Positions 10,162 to 18,696 of a stretch of 40,997 nt of DNA are shown piece after piece. The stretch lies in the NCBI GenBank assembly GCA_003225465.1, contig QIAH01000351.1, forward strand, positions 1 through 40,997, given 5' to 3'. The notes below the pieces were generated by a model. It ran no database searches. It was given only the letters and a program-made list of their open reading frames with translations, and had not been told where the DNA came from. This DNA is from Acidobacteriota bacterium. GTDB taxonomy: Bacteria; Acidobacteriota; Terriglobia; Terriglobales; Acidobacteriaceae. Numbering within the stretch: position 1 is the stretch's first letter; every line of letters begins with the position of its first letter. The translations under genes and the position numbers were made by a program.

Positions 10162-10278
10162 TTCTTAAGTTACTAGGCAGATTCTGGGAGTCAGGCGCAA
10201 GCTATGTCCTATAGTCACTTGAAGTCATCTACTTATCGCACTACGATCCCTTTTCCGATCAGCACCTTCGCGGGTGAG

Positions 10279-11637
10279 ATGGTTTCCAACCTGTTTCATA
10301 GTCCCGTGCATAGATTCCGATGTACGCTGCTGCTCGGGTTGACCTTTTTCATCGCGCTGCCCTGTTTTGCACAGGATTGGATCCGCACCGGCACGGGACT
10401 GGGCGTCGAGAAGGTGCGTCTGGCCGCCTCCGATTTCAAGGCGACGACGCAAGACCCGAAAAATGCGGATCTGCTGAAGGCCTTCAACGATACGCTCTGG
10501 AACGATCTCGACAATGCCGGGATCTTCGACATGGTTTCGAAGAGCTTCTACCCGCTCCAGGTACCCGGCAATCCTTCAGAGGTTCGCTTTGAGGCATGGA
10601 ATGGGCCGCCGCCCAATGCTTCCATGCTCGCCTTTGGCGATCTTGGGGTCACCGCCAACAACGTGCTGGTCCACGGCTGGCTTTATGACGTGAAGAACAC
10701 GGCATCCCCGCAGGTGCTTGGAAAGCAGTACACCGATAGCGCGACCACGGAAGGCGCACGCCTGATCGCGCACCGGTTCGCCAACGAAATCATCTTCCGC
10801 CTGGGTGGAGGTGTCGCCGGTATTTGCGAGAGCAAGATCTACTTCGTGAGCGATCGCAGCGGGCACAAAGAAATCTGGGAGATGGATTACGACGGCTCGA
10901 ACCAGCACCAACTGACGCACCTCGGCACGATTTCGCTTTCACCGCGCATTTCGCCCGATGGATCGCGGCTCGCGTTCAGTTCGCTGAACAAGTCCGGTTG
11001 GGACATCATGATGTACTCGACGGAGCTGAGCCGCACGGTCTCTTTTCCCAGATTTGGCGGCACGAACCTGTCGCCCACCTGGTCTCCGGATGGGACGCGG
11101 GTTGCCTTCTCGTCCTCGCGGGCCGGCGAGCCGAATATCTTCATCGCGGACGCGTCTGGCGGGAACTCGCGTCGGTTGACGACCGACCGCGGCCCGGATG
11201 TTGGTCCGACGTTCAACCGCAAAACCGGCTCCCAGATCGCTTTCGTGAGCGGCCGTACCGGTTTACCGCAGATCTATACCATGGAAGCCGACGGCACGAA
11301 TGTGCAGCGCGTCACAGACCAGGGCTATGCAGTTTCGCCATCATGGTCTCCGAACGGGCAGTTTCTGTCATTTTCGTGGTTTCGCAAATACGGCGCGGGC
11401 GCTCCCGGGGCGAACGACATTTACCTCATGGACATTGCCAGCAAGCAGTGGGTGCAGCTCACCCATGATGGGGGACGGAATGATTTCCCATCTTGGTCCC
11501 CGGATGGCCGACATATCGTCTTCCAGTCGAGCCGTTCCGGAACGGAACAGATCTGGAGCATGCTGGCGGACGGCACGAAAGTGCAGCAGTTAACTTTCAG
11601 CGGCCGCAACTCGCAACCAAATTGGAGCTGGAAGTAA
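10279..11637 (+). CDS. tolB: Tol-Pal system beta-propeller protein TolB
   Basis: Signal peptide, TolB N-terminal domain, repeated WD40-like/PD40 motifs (SPDGSRLAFSS, SPTWSPDGTRVAFSSSRAGEPNIFIADASGG). Start placed at MVSNLFHSPVHRFR. Confidence 0.92.
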   Translation: MVSNLFHSPVHRFRCTLLLGLTFFIALPCFAQDWIRTGTGLGVEKVRLAASDFKATTQDPKNADLLKAFNDTLWNDLDNAGIFDMVSKSFYPLQVPGNPSEVRFEAWNGPPPNASMLAFGDLGVTANNVLVHGWLYDVKNTASPQVLGKQYTDSATTEGARLIAHRFANEIIFRLGGGVAGICESKIYFVSDRSGHKEIWEMDYDGSNQHQLTHLGTISLSPRISPDGSRLAFSSLNKSGWDIMMYSTELSRTVSFPRFGGTNLSPTWSPDGTRVAFSSSRAGEPNIFIADASGGNSRRLTTDRGPDVGPTFNRKTGSQIAFVSGRTGLPQIYTMEADGTNVQRVTDQGYAVSPSWSPNGQFLSFSWFRKYGAGAPGANDIYLMDIASKQWVQLTHDGGRNDFPSWSPDGRHIVFQSSRSGTEQIWSMLADGTKVQQLTFSGRNSQPNWSWK

Positions 11638-11675
11638 GCGAAATCACTAAATTGGAGTTGGAAGTACGCAATAAA
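11616..11675 (+). repeat. 30-bp imperfect tandem duplication across the tolB stop codon
   Basis: ACCAAATTGGAGCTGGAAGTAAGCGAAATC / ACTAAATTGGAGTTGGAAGTACGCAATAAA. Confidence 0.8.
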
Positions 11676-11800
11676 AATGTAACTATGAGATTGCACTTAC
11701 AACAGACATTATCCCCGGCATTCGCGGAGATGTTGGCCTGCGAAGCCGGTCATAGCCGTGCACTCGGCCCCCGTGTGCACGCGTCCGCAGGGAGGAGAAC

Positions 11801-12535
11801 GTGAAGCAATCACCAAAGATGAAGTGGATTACTCTGGTATTCATTTTTGGCGCCATCATGATGTTGGGCGCCTGCAAGAAAAAGGCAGCCCCACCACCAC
11901 CGCCGCCACCGCCAGCGCCGCCGTCGCCTACGGCCTCGATTTCCGCAAATCCAAACAGCATCGATAAGGGCATGTCGACGACGCTGACTTGGCAGACCAC
12001 GAACGCCACCGACGTCAGCATTGACGGGATTGGCGCGGTGCAGCCGAACGGAACGCAGCAAGTCACGCCCACGGACTCGACCACGTATCATCTGGTCGCC
12101 AAGGGCGCGGGCGGAACGCAGGAAGCCACGGCCCGAGTGACGGTGAATGCGCCGCCACCGCCGCCAACAACTACCTCGCTCACCGACGAAGAACTCTTCG
12201 CGAGAAGCGTGAAGGATGTGTACTTCGACTACGATTCGGATGCCATCCGCCCGGACCAGCAGGCGTCCGTGCAAGGCGACGCATCATTCCTGGGCCAGCA
12301 TTCCGGCATTCCGGTTACGGTGGAAGGCCACTGTGATGAGCGTGGGTCCACCGAGTACAACCTGGCTCTGGGCGACCGGCGTGCCAACTCGGTGAAGAAT
12401 GCTTTGACCGCAGCGGGTGTCAGCGCGAGCCGCATTAAGACCATCAGCTACGGCAAGGAGAAGCCGTTCTGCACCGAGTCGAACGAAACCTGCTGGCAGC
12501 AGAACCGCCGCGGGCATTTCACGATAACGAAGTAA
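11801..12535 (+). CDS. pal: Peptidoglycan-associated lipoprotein (Pal/OmpA family), GTG start
   Basis: GGAGG RBS then GTG start; lipobox MLGAC; C-terminal OmpA domain (VYFDYDSDAIRPDQQ...VTVEGHCDERGSTEYNLALGDRRANSVKNAL). Confidence 0.92.
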   Translation: MKQSPKMKWITLVFIFGAIMMLGACKKKAAPPPPPPPPAPPSPTASISANPNSIDKGMSTTLTWQTTNATDVSIDGIGAVQPNGTQQVTPTDSTTYHLVAKGAGGTQEATARVTVNAPPPPPTTTSLTDEELFARSVKDVYFDYDSDAIRPDQQASVQGDASFLGQHSGIPVTVEGHCDERGSTEYNLALGDRRANSVKNALTAAGVSASRIKTISYGKEKPFCTESNETCWQQNRRGHFTITK

Positions 12536-12549
12536 GAACCATCCCCTGT

Positions 12550-12575
12550 CCAGGAGCGGCCCGCGCCGCTCCTGG
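12550..12575 (+). terminator. Strong 11-bp hairpin just after pal (no U-tract; terminator or mRNA-stabilising stem)
   Basis: CCAGGAGCGGC-ccgc-GCCGCTCCTGG perfect inverted repeat 15 nt after the pal stop. Confidence 0.4.
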
Positions 12576-12739
12576 CCTGCCGGATCTGCGCGGGTTCAGC
12601 ACCGTCTCCACTCGAAGGTACCGGAGAAACCCGGAAGTTACCCCCGTCTGCGTCCCGCTTCGTCCACAATCGGGGTATCCGGCATTCCCGCCGCGCTGCG
12701 CTTGCCGTGTGGGATACTGATATCAAACAGGAAGGGCTT

Positions 12740-13609
12740 ATGAGCATTCACAAACAGTTCCAGACCCAGTGCAAGAGCTTCGCCCTGGTGGCCGCGCTAT
12801 GCCTCGCTTCCCTGCCGGCGCACGCCGCCAGTAAAGAGATCATCCAGCTGCAGACCCAGGTCCAGCAGCTGCAGGAACAGATGACGGCCATGAAGCAGAG
12901 CTTTGACGAGCGCATGGGCGTGATGAAGAACCTGGTGGAGGCAAATACCGACGCTTCCAACAAGACGACCGCTGCCATCAACATCCTGCAGGCCACCTTG
13001 CAGAAACAGCAGGGCGATGCCACCGGTCACGTCGATCAATTGTCGGGACAGATTCAGGCCCTGAACGACACACTCGATGAGTTGAAGGTCCGCCTGGCGA
13101 AGGTCAGCAAGCAACTGGAAGACATGCAGTCGGCGCAGCAGAGCATCGCCGCATCACAGCAGGCCTCACAGGCACAACAGCAGGCAGCGGCCCAGGCGCC
13201 TCCGCCGGATGTGCTCTATGCCAATGGTCTGCGTGACTACAACGGCGGGAAGAACGATCTGGCGTCGCAGGAATTCTCGGACTACGTGAAGTTCTATCCC
13301 AACACCGATCTGGCGGGAAATGCCTACTACTACCTGGCCGAGATTCAGTTCCGCGCGGGCAATTATCAGCAGGCGGTTGGAAACTACGACCAGGTGCTGC
13401 AGAATTTTCCGAGCGGAAATAAGGCGGCCTCGGCACAACTCAAGAAGGGCTTCGCGCTTATCGAGATGGGCCAGAAGGATGACGGCGTTCAGGAATTACG
13501 GCACCTGATTCAGCGTTATCCCAAGACGAATGAGGCCGTGCAGGCCCGCGACCGCCTCCGCAAGCTAGGAGTCTCGACCGCGGCGAAGCCTGGGGCTGGC
13601 ACCCAGTAG
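12740..13609 (+). CDS. cpoB: Tol-Pal system protein CpoB/YbgF (coiled coil plus TPR)
   Basis: Signal peptide, coiled-coil IIQLQTQVQQLQEQMTAMKQ, C-terminal tetratricopeptide pattern (YANGLRDYNGGKNDLASQEFSDYVKFYPNTDLAGNAYYYLAEIQFRAGNYQQAVGNYDQVL). Confidence 0.88.
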   Translation: MSIHKQFQTQCKSFALVAALCLASLPAHAASKEIIQLQTQVQQLQEQMTAMKQSFDERMGVMKNLVEANTDASNKTTAAINILQATLQKQQGDATGHVDQLSGQIQALNDTLDELKVRLAKVSKQLEDMQSAQQSIAASQQASQAQQQAAAQAPPPDVLYANGLRDYNGGKNDLASQEFSDYVKFYPNTDLAGNAYYYLAEIQFRAGNYQQAVGNYDQVLQNFPSGNKAASAQLKKGFALIEMGQKDDGVQELRHLIQRYPKTNEAVQARDRLRKLGVSTAAKPGAGTQ

Positions 13610-13690
13610 AGACCGCAGCTTTGCGCTTGGGGAAGGTTGCAACAGCGCAGATCTCTGCGTCTGGATGGGCCGAGACGCCCGTCGCTCCAC

Positions 13691-13861
13691 CTATTTTTTG
13701 TGATGGTGCTTGTGGTGCTTGTGCTTCGCGCCGCTCTTCCCTTCTGAAGCTTTCTTGCTGTGCGCTGGAGCGGTTGTTGAGGTCGTCGAGCCCTGGGCCT
13801 GGGCCCACAGAGACGCGCTGAGAATTGCTACAGTAATCGTTGCCAAAATCACCCGGTGCAT
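13691..13861 (-). CDS. Small secreted His/Lys-rich peptide, 56 aa
   Basis: MHRVILATITVAILSASLWAQAQGSTTSTTAPAHSKKASEGKSGAKHKHHKHHHKK; signal peptide; AAGGAGAG Shine-Dalgarno upstream. Below the size cut-off of the ORF track. Confidence 0.65.
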   Translation of the reverse strand: MHRVILATITVAILSASLWAQAQGSTTSTTAPAHSKKASEGKSGAKHKHHKHHHKK

Positions 13862-14025
13862 CCCATCTCTCCTTCAGATTCCCTGAATCAGATTTCCTGA
13901 ATTGCTTTCGCAATTGCTGCCGGCAAGAATAAACCCTTTGCCCGGCGAAGTGTTTCAGGATACGCTGGCTGCTGTGGACAAGGTAGGTTCCCCTAGTTCA
14001 CATCGCCAGACAGGAGCAATTATTT

Positions 14026-14244
14026 ATGACCCATATCAAGGATCAGGACCGCGAAAAAGGAGCCGTAGAACAGGACGAACGCAGCCAGAGCGGTAACACA
14101 TCGATGCAAGGGCAGCTGGGACATCGGGATCAGGATCCCATGCTGAAGGCCGCCGACAGCGACTTTCCCGAGCCCGGTGAAAACCCCGAACATAGCGGCG
14201 GCGAGCAGGGACAGAATGGCCACGATCTCGACCACGTAGCGTGA
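14026..14244 (+). CDS. Small hydrophilic hypothetical protein, 72 aa
   Basis: AGGAG RBS about 9 nt upstream of ATG; MTHIKDQDREKGAVEQDERSQSGNTSMQGQLGHRDQDPMLKAADSDFPEPGENPEHSGGEQGQNGHDLDHVA; followed by an intrinsic-terminator-like hairpin. Confidence 0.6.
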   Translation: MTHIKDQDREKGAVEQDERSQSGNTSMQGQLGHRDQDPMLKAADSDFPEPGENPEHSGGEQGQNGHDLDHVA

Positions 14245-14294
14245 GCTTGTTCCGGGCTAAGAGTTTGTGCCCTATGGAATGTTCGCGCAGTGCC

Positions 14295-14326
14295 AAAGCC
14301 CTCCGAGCGAGGGCTTTCGCTTTCTG
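14295..14326 (+). terminator. Intrinsic terminator-like hairpin after the 72-aa ORF
   Basis: AAAGCCCTC-cgagc-GAGGGCTTT followed by CGCTTTCT. Confidence 0.5.
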
Positions 14327-14392
14327 GGTTGGTTCGATAGAGTCCGAAATTAGATGTGGGGTCCGAAATGCTGGAACAGCGCCCCGGCCTTC

Positions 14393-14479
14393 TCATTCCG
14401 ACGCCGAACGCGGCGGAGGAATCTGCAGCATGAGGCGCGATGGTATTGCAGATTCCTCCGCCTTCGGCGTGGAAATGAC
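14393..14479. repeat. Long imperfect inverted repeat (REP/MITE-like intergenic element)
   Basis: TCATTCCGACGCCGAACGCGGCGGAGGAATCTGCA, 19-nt loop, TGCAGATTCCTCCGCCTTCGGCGTGGAAATGAC. Confidence 0.7.
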
Positions 14480-14551
14480 AAAAACAGTAGAGCGACCCGA
14501 CGTGTCGAACGTCAACCAATGACAGCGGATCGGCACGGCAAGCCGCACCCG

Positions 14552-15595
14552 CTAGCGTAACTCTTCCATGCACTGCTCCAGCACTTCGCGGCTGGGCCGC
14601 GTGACCGACTCGGGCAATGTGGCCAAAGGCTCCTCGGTGATGTTCAGCAGGTCGATGAACGTGGGCGCCGTGGAGTTGACGTACAGCACCCCGGTCAGCA
14701 CTTCCTGTTTATCGTGCGCTTCCAGCAGCCGCTGAATCGCGCCAATCCGGTTGGTAGCGTCGTAACTCTCCTCGATTTTCCGCAAGCGCAGCCGCGAGCC
14801 GTCGTGCATGGTGACCTCGACGGTCGTGCCCGCGTCGTATTCCACGTCGATCTCTTCGAAATACGGCACGAAGTTGATGTCCTGGAGCGGCTCCTCGTGA
14901 TCCTTCATGTATTTGTAAGACTTGGTCGAGCCCTCGTGGTCATTGAAGGTGACGCAGGGCGAGATCACGTCGAGCATCACCGTTCCCCGATGCGCGATGG
15001 CCGCCTTCAGCATGCTGTGCAACTGACGCTTGTCGCCGGAGAAGGAGCGTCCCACGAAGGTGGCGCCCAGTTCGATCGCCAGAGAGCAAGTATCGATCGG
15101 GGGAAGGTCGTTGACGACGCCAGTCTTCAGCTTGGAACCCACGTCAGCGGTGGCTGAGAACTGTCCCTTCGTCAACCCATACACACCGTTGTCCTCGATG
15201 ATGTAAACCATTGGCAGGTTGCGGCGCATGAGGTGGACAAACTGCCCGATCCCGATCGAGGCGGAATCGCCATCGCCGCTCACTCCTAAGGTAAGCAGGT
15301 TGCGATTGGCCAGCATGGCTCCCGTGGCCAAGGACGGCATCCGCCCGTGCACCGAGTTGAAGCTGTGCGAGCGGCTCATGAAGTACGCCGGGCTCTTCGA
15401 CGAACATCCAATGCCGCTCAGCTTGGCCACGCGCTCGGGCTGGACGCCCATTTCATACATGGCGTCGATGATGCGCTCGGATATCGCATTGTGTCCGCAG
15501 CCGGCGCAGAGCGTGGTCTTGCCGCCCTTGTACTCCATTACCGACAGTCCGATGCGATTGATCTTGGGTGCGGGTGTGCTCGAAGTGGTGGCCAT
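14552..15595 (-). CDS. korB: 2-oxoacid:ferredoxin oxidoreductase, beta subunit
   Basis: TPP-binding beta-subunit motifs: LCAGCGHNAISERIIDAM, GIGCSSKSPAYF, SGDGDSASIGIGQFVHLMRRN; adjacent to the alpha subunit. Confidence 0.88.
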   Translation of the reverse strand: MATTSSTPAPKINRIGLSVMEYKGGKTTLCAGCGHNAISERIIDAMYEMGVQPERVAKLSGIGCSSKSPAYFMSRSHSFNSVHGRMPSLATGAMLANRNLLTLGVSGDGDSASIGIGQFVHLMRRNLPMVYIIEDNGVYGLTKGQFSATADVGSKLKTGVVNDLPPIDTCSLAIELGATFVGRSFSGDKRQLHSMLKAAIAHRGTVMLDVISPCVTFNDHEGSTKSYKYMKDHEEPLQDINFVPYFEEIDVEYDAGTTVEVTMHDGSRLRLRKIEESYDATNRIGAIQRLLEAHDKQEVLTGVLYVNSTAPTFIDLLNITEEPLATLPESVTRPSREVLEQCMEELR

Positions 15596-15596
15596 C

Positions 15597-17435
15597 CTAC
15601 TTGCCCTCCATGGTCATAATCTCGTCGGTTACGGAGCGCGCATCAAGCGGCAGCCCGTGAATGTGACTGATGCTGCGCAAGCGTGTAACCAGCTCCGGCC
15701 GGACGTCGAGCTTCAGCAGGCTTAACATCTGCGCATCACGGTTCTGCTCGACAACGTACACGCGCTCGTGCTGCTCGACGAATTCGTGCACTTCGCGGGT
15801 GAATGGGTAAGCGCGCAGGCGCAGGTAGTCGGCCTCGAAGTTGTATTCCTTCTTCAGCTGGTCGCGGCTCTCGACGAGCGCCCAGTGCGATGTTCCGTAG
15901 GCGATGATGCCGATTTTCGACTTGCCCGCGGAAACCACTTCCGGCCTCGGAACGAAGGAGCGCGCCGTTTCAAACTTCCGATTGATGCGCTCCATGTTGC
16001 GCTCGAAGTCGTCGGGCCGTTCGCTGTACTGCGACTTTTCGTTGTGGCCGCTGCCGCGCGCGAAGTACGCGGCCGCCGGATGATCGGTCCCGGGCAGCGT
16101 GCGCCAGCCGATTCCGTCTCCATCTACGTCTTTATAGCGAGAAAATGTGCCCAGCCGCTCCAGATCTTCCTTGCTGAGCACCTTGCCACGGTTGATCGGA
16201 GTCTCTGGATACTTGAACGGATCCGACATCCAGTTGTTCATTCCCAGGTCGAGGTCCGACATGACGAAGACGATCGTCTGGAACTGCTCGGCGAGGTTGA
16301 ATGCGTCGGTAGCCATTTCGAAGCACTCCGACACCGAGTTCGGGATCAGCAGGATGTTTTTCGTGTCGCCGTGGCTGAGGAACGCGGTCGAAAGAATGTC
16401 GCCCTGGGAGGTGCGCGTGGGCAGGCCGGTGGAAGGCCCGACTCGCTGGATGTCCCAGATCACGCCCGGAACTTCGGTGTAGTAGGCGAGGCCGGCAAAC
16501 TCCGCCATGAGCGAGATTCCCGGGCCGGCGGTCGCGGTCATCGAGCGCGCGCCCGCCCATCCTGCGCCAATGACCATGCCGATCGCGGCCAATTCGTCTT
16601 CGGCTTGCACGATGGCGAAGGTCGCCTTGCCATCCGGGCCGATGCGATGCTCCTTCATATAGTCGATCAGAGTTTCGACCAGCGAGGAGGAAGGGGTGAT
16701 CGGATACCAGGTCACCACCGTCACGCCGGCGAACATGCAACCCAGAGCGGCCGCCGAATTGCCGTCGATGATGATCTTGCCCAGGTTTTTGTCCATGCGG
16801 ACGATGCGGAAGGGGTCCTGCTTTTTCAGATTCGCAGCCGCATAGTCAAAACCGGCCTGCGCCGCAGCCATATTCAGGTTGGCGGCCTTCAGTTTCTTGG
16901 CAAACTGTTTGCGCAGCGCCTTCTCCACCTCGGCCATGTCGAGGTCGAGCAGCCTGGCCACGACGCCGACATAAATCATGTTCTTGACGAGCTTGCGCAG
17001 TTTGGCTTCGGGACAGACCGCAGCCACCAACTTGTCATAAGGAACGGCATAGAAGGTCAAGTCGTTGCGCAGGCTGTTCAGGCTAAGCGGCTCGTCATAG
17101 AGCACGGCAGCACCCGCCGCGAGGGAGAGCACATCTTCGTGCGCGGTCTCGGCGTTCATCGCAATCAGGAAATCGATTTCCTTCTTGCGCGCGATATAGC
17201 CGTCTTTGTTGGCGCGGATGGTGTACCAGGTGGGCAGACCCGCAATGTTCGACGGGAAAAGATTCTTACCCGAGACCGGTACACCCATCTGGAAAATACT
17301 GCGGAGAAGCACGGTATTGGAGCTCTGTGAACCGGACCCGTTGACCGTCGCGACCTGAATACTCATGTCGTTGACGACCGGCTTTCGCTCGAGGCGCCCA
17401 GGGGCACCCTGAAGCGTTACATCGGTAGTAGCCAT
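15597..17435 (-). CDS. korA: 2-oxoacid:ferredoxin oxidoreductase, fused gamma-alpha subunit
   Basis: N-terminal gamma-like domain (VNGSGSQSSNTVLLRSIFQMGVPVSGKNLFPSNIAGLPTWYTIRANKDGY) then alpha domain (GNSAAALGCMFAGVTVVTWYPITPSSSLVE). Start set at MATTDVTL (17435). Confidence 0.88.
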   Translation of the reverse strand: MATTDVTLQGAPGRLERKPVVNDMSIQVATVNGSGSQSSNTVLLRSIFQMGVPVSGKNLFPSNIAGLPTWYTIRANKDGYIARKKEIDFLIAMNAETAHEDVLSLAAGAAVLYDEPLSLNSLRNDLTFYAVPYDKLVAAVCPEAKLRKLVKNMIYVGVVARLLDLDMAEVEKALRKQFAKKLKAANLNMAAAQAGFDYAAANLKKQDPFRIVRMDKNLGKIIIDGNSAAALGCMFAGVTVVTWYPITPSSSLVETLIDYMKEHRIGPDGKATFAIVQAEDELAAIGMVIGAGWAGARSMTATAGPGISLMAEFAGLAYYTEVPGVIWDIQRVGPSTGLPTRTSQGDILSTAFLSHGDTKNILLIPNSVSECFEMATDAFNLAEQFQTIVFVMSDLDLGMNNWMSDPFKYPETPINRGKVLSKEDLERLGTFSRYKDVDGDGIGWRTLPGTDHPAAAYFARGSGHNEKSQYSERPDDFERNMERINRKFETARSFVPRPEVVSAGKSKIGIIAYGTSHWALVESRDQLKKEYNFEADYLRLRAYPFTREVHEFVEQHERVYVVEQNRDAQMLSLLKLDVRPELVTRLRSISHIHGLPLDARSVTDEIMTMEGK

Positions 17436-17580
17436 CCCTGTCCTTCCTTTGACGCAAGCGGACGCGTGCAGCGCCCGATTGCGGAACATACAGTGCGGAG
17501 AAAACCCTTCATTATACGGCAATGCAGGGGAGGCGCACAGCGGAGACGATAACGCAGAAGCGGGCGAATCTCACTTGAAA

Positions 17581-18687
17581 CTAGGCTTCCACGCGGTAGA
17601 ACTGCGCCATGTTACGGAATTTATTATATCGTGATGCGAGCAATTCCGGGATCGGTGTTTTCCTGAGTTGCTGGAAGTGGGTCTGCAGGGTCTGATCCAG
17701 AAGCGCAGCCGCGGCCTCGTGGTCGGCGTGGGCTCCGCCTTCCGGTTCCGGCACCACTCCATCGATACATCCTAGCTCGCTCAGATCCGTGGCTGTGATC
17801 TTCATGGCTTCGGCGGCCAGAGCTTTCTTCGTGGCGTCGCGCCACATGATGGAGGCGCATCCCTCAGGCGAAATCACCGAGTAGACGGCGTTCTCCATCA
17901 TCAGAACGCGATCAGCCACCGCAATGGCGAGGGCGCCACCGCTTCCGCCAACGCCAATCACCGTCGCGATGATCGGAACTTTCAACCGCGCCATCTCGCG
18001 TAAATTGACCGCAATCGCTTCTCCCTGCCCGCGTTCTTCCGCGCCCAGACCGGGATGAGCGCCATCGGTATCGACAAACGTGAAAATCGGCCGTCCAAAC
18101 TTTTCGGCAAAATGCATGACCCGCAGCGCCTTGCGATACCCTTCCGGATGCGGCATGCCGAAGTTGCGATACACGCGCTGCTTGGCATCGCGTGCCTTTT
18201 GCTGGCCGATGACGACAACTTCGTCGCCGTGGAAGCGCGCCATGCCCGTAACGATCGCTGGGTCGTCGGCAAATCCGCGATCGCCGTGAATCTCGCTCCA
18301 GTCGGTGAAAATGCGTTCGACGTAATCGAGCGTGTAGGGGCGCTGCGGATGCCGCGCCAGCTCGGTCTTCTCCCACGCGCCATAGCTGGCATGGATCTGA
18401 CGACGCAGGGCATCGACACGTTCATGCAGTTGTTCGATCTGGCGGCGAGTCTCCTCGCTCTGCCCCGGAACAGCCTGCAAGTGCTCGATCTGCTCTTCGA
18501 TCCGGGCAAGTTCCTGTTCGGCTTTCAATCGGACTTCCATCTTACGGGCGTCCCCATTCCTGGAGTACCAATGCGTCTCCACCATGGAAAGCAGAAATTC
18601 TGTTCCTGACACAACCTGCGCACCATCGACGGGCGGGGGAGGGGCGACTTTCTCGGTTTTAGCTTTCCTGATTTTCGGAACCTTCAT
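17581..18687 (-). CDS. accA: Acetyl-CoA carboxylase carboxyltransferase subunit alpha
   Basis: RPYTLDYVERIFTDWSEIHGDRGFADDPAIVTGMARFHGDEVVVIGQQKARDAKQRVYRNFGMPHPEGYRKALRVM and SPEGCASIMWRDA. Confidence 0.95.
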   Translation of the reverse strand: MKVPKIRKAKTEKVAPPPPVDGAQVVSGTEFLLSMVETHWYSRNGDARKMEVRLKAEQELARIEEQIEHLQAVPGQSEETRRQIEQLHERVDALRRQIHASYGAWEKTELARHPQRPYTLDYVERIFTDWSEIHGDRGFADDPAIVTGMARFHGDEVVVIGQQKARDAKQRVYRNFGMPHPEGYRKALRVMHFAEKFGRPIFTFVDTDGAHPGLGAEERGQGEAIAVNLREMARLKVPIIATVIGVGGSGGALAIAVADRVLMMENAVYSVISPEGCASIMWRDATKKALAAEAMKITATDLSELGCIDGVVPEPEGGAHADHEAAAALLDQTLQTHFQQLRKTPIPELLASRYNKFRNMAQFYRVEA

Positions 18688-18696
18688 CCGCCGCTC

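Noticed and set aside
14020-14235. 71-aa hydrophobic minus-strand ORF that looks like a membrane protein
   Set aside because: Antisense to the 72-aa hydrophilic ORF; antisense of Gln/Glu/Asp codons yields Leu/Val/Phe-type residues. The + strand has the RBS and terminator.
15768-17330. 520-aa open frame on the + strand across korA
   Set aside because: Antisense to a strongly supported gamma-alpha oxidoreductase; long open antisense frames are expected in GC-rich codon-biased DNA, and the translation has no recognisable domain.
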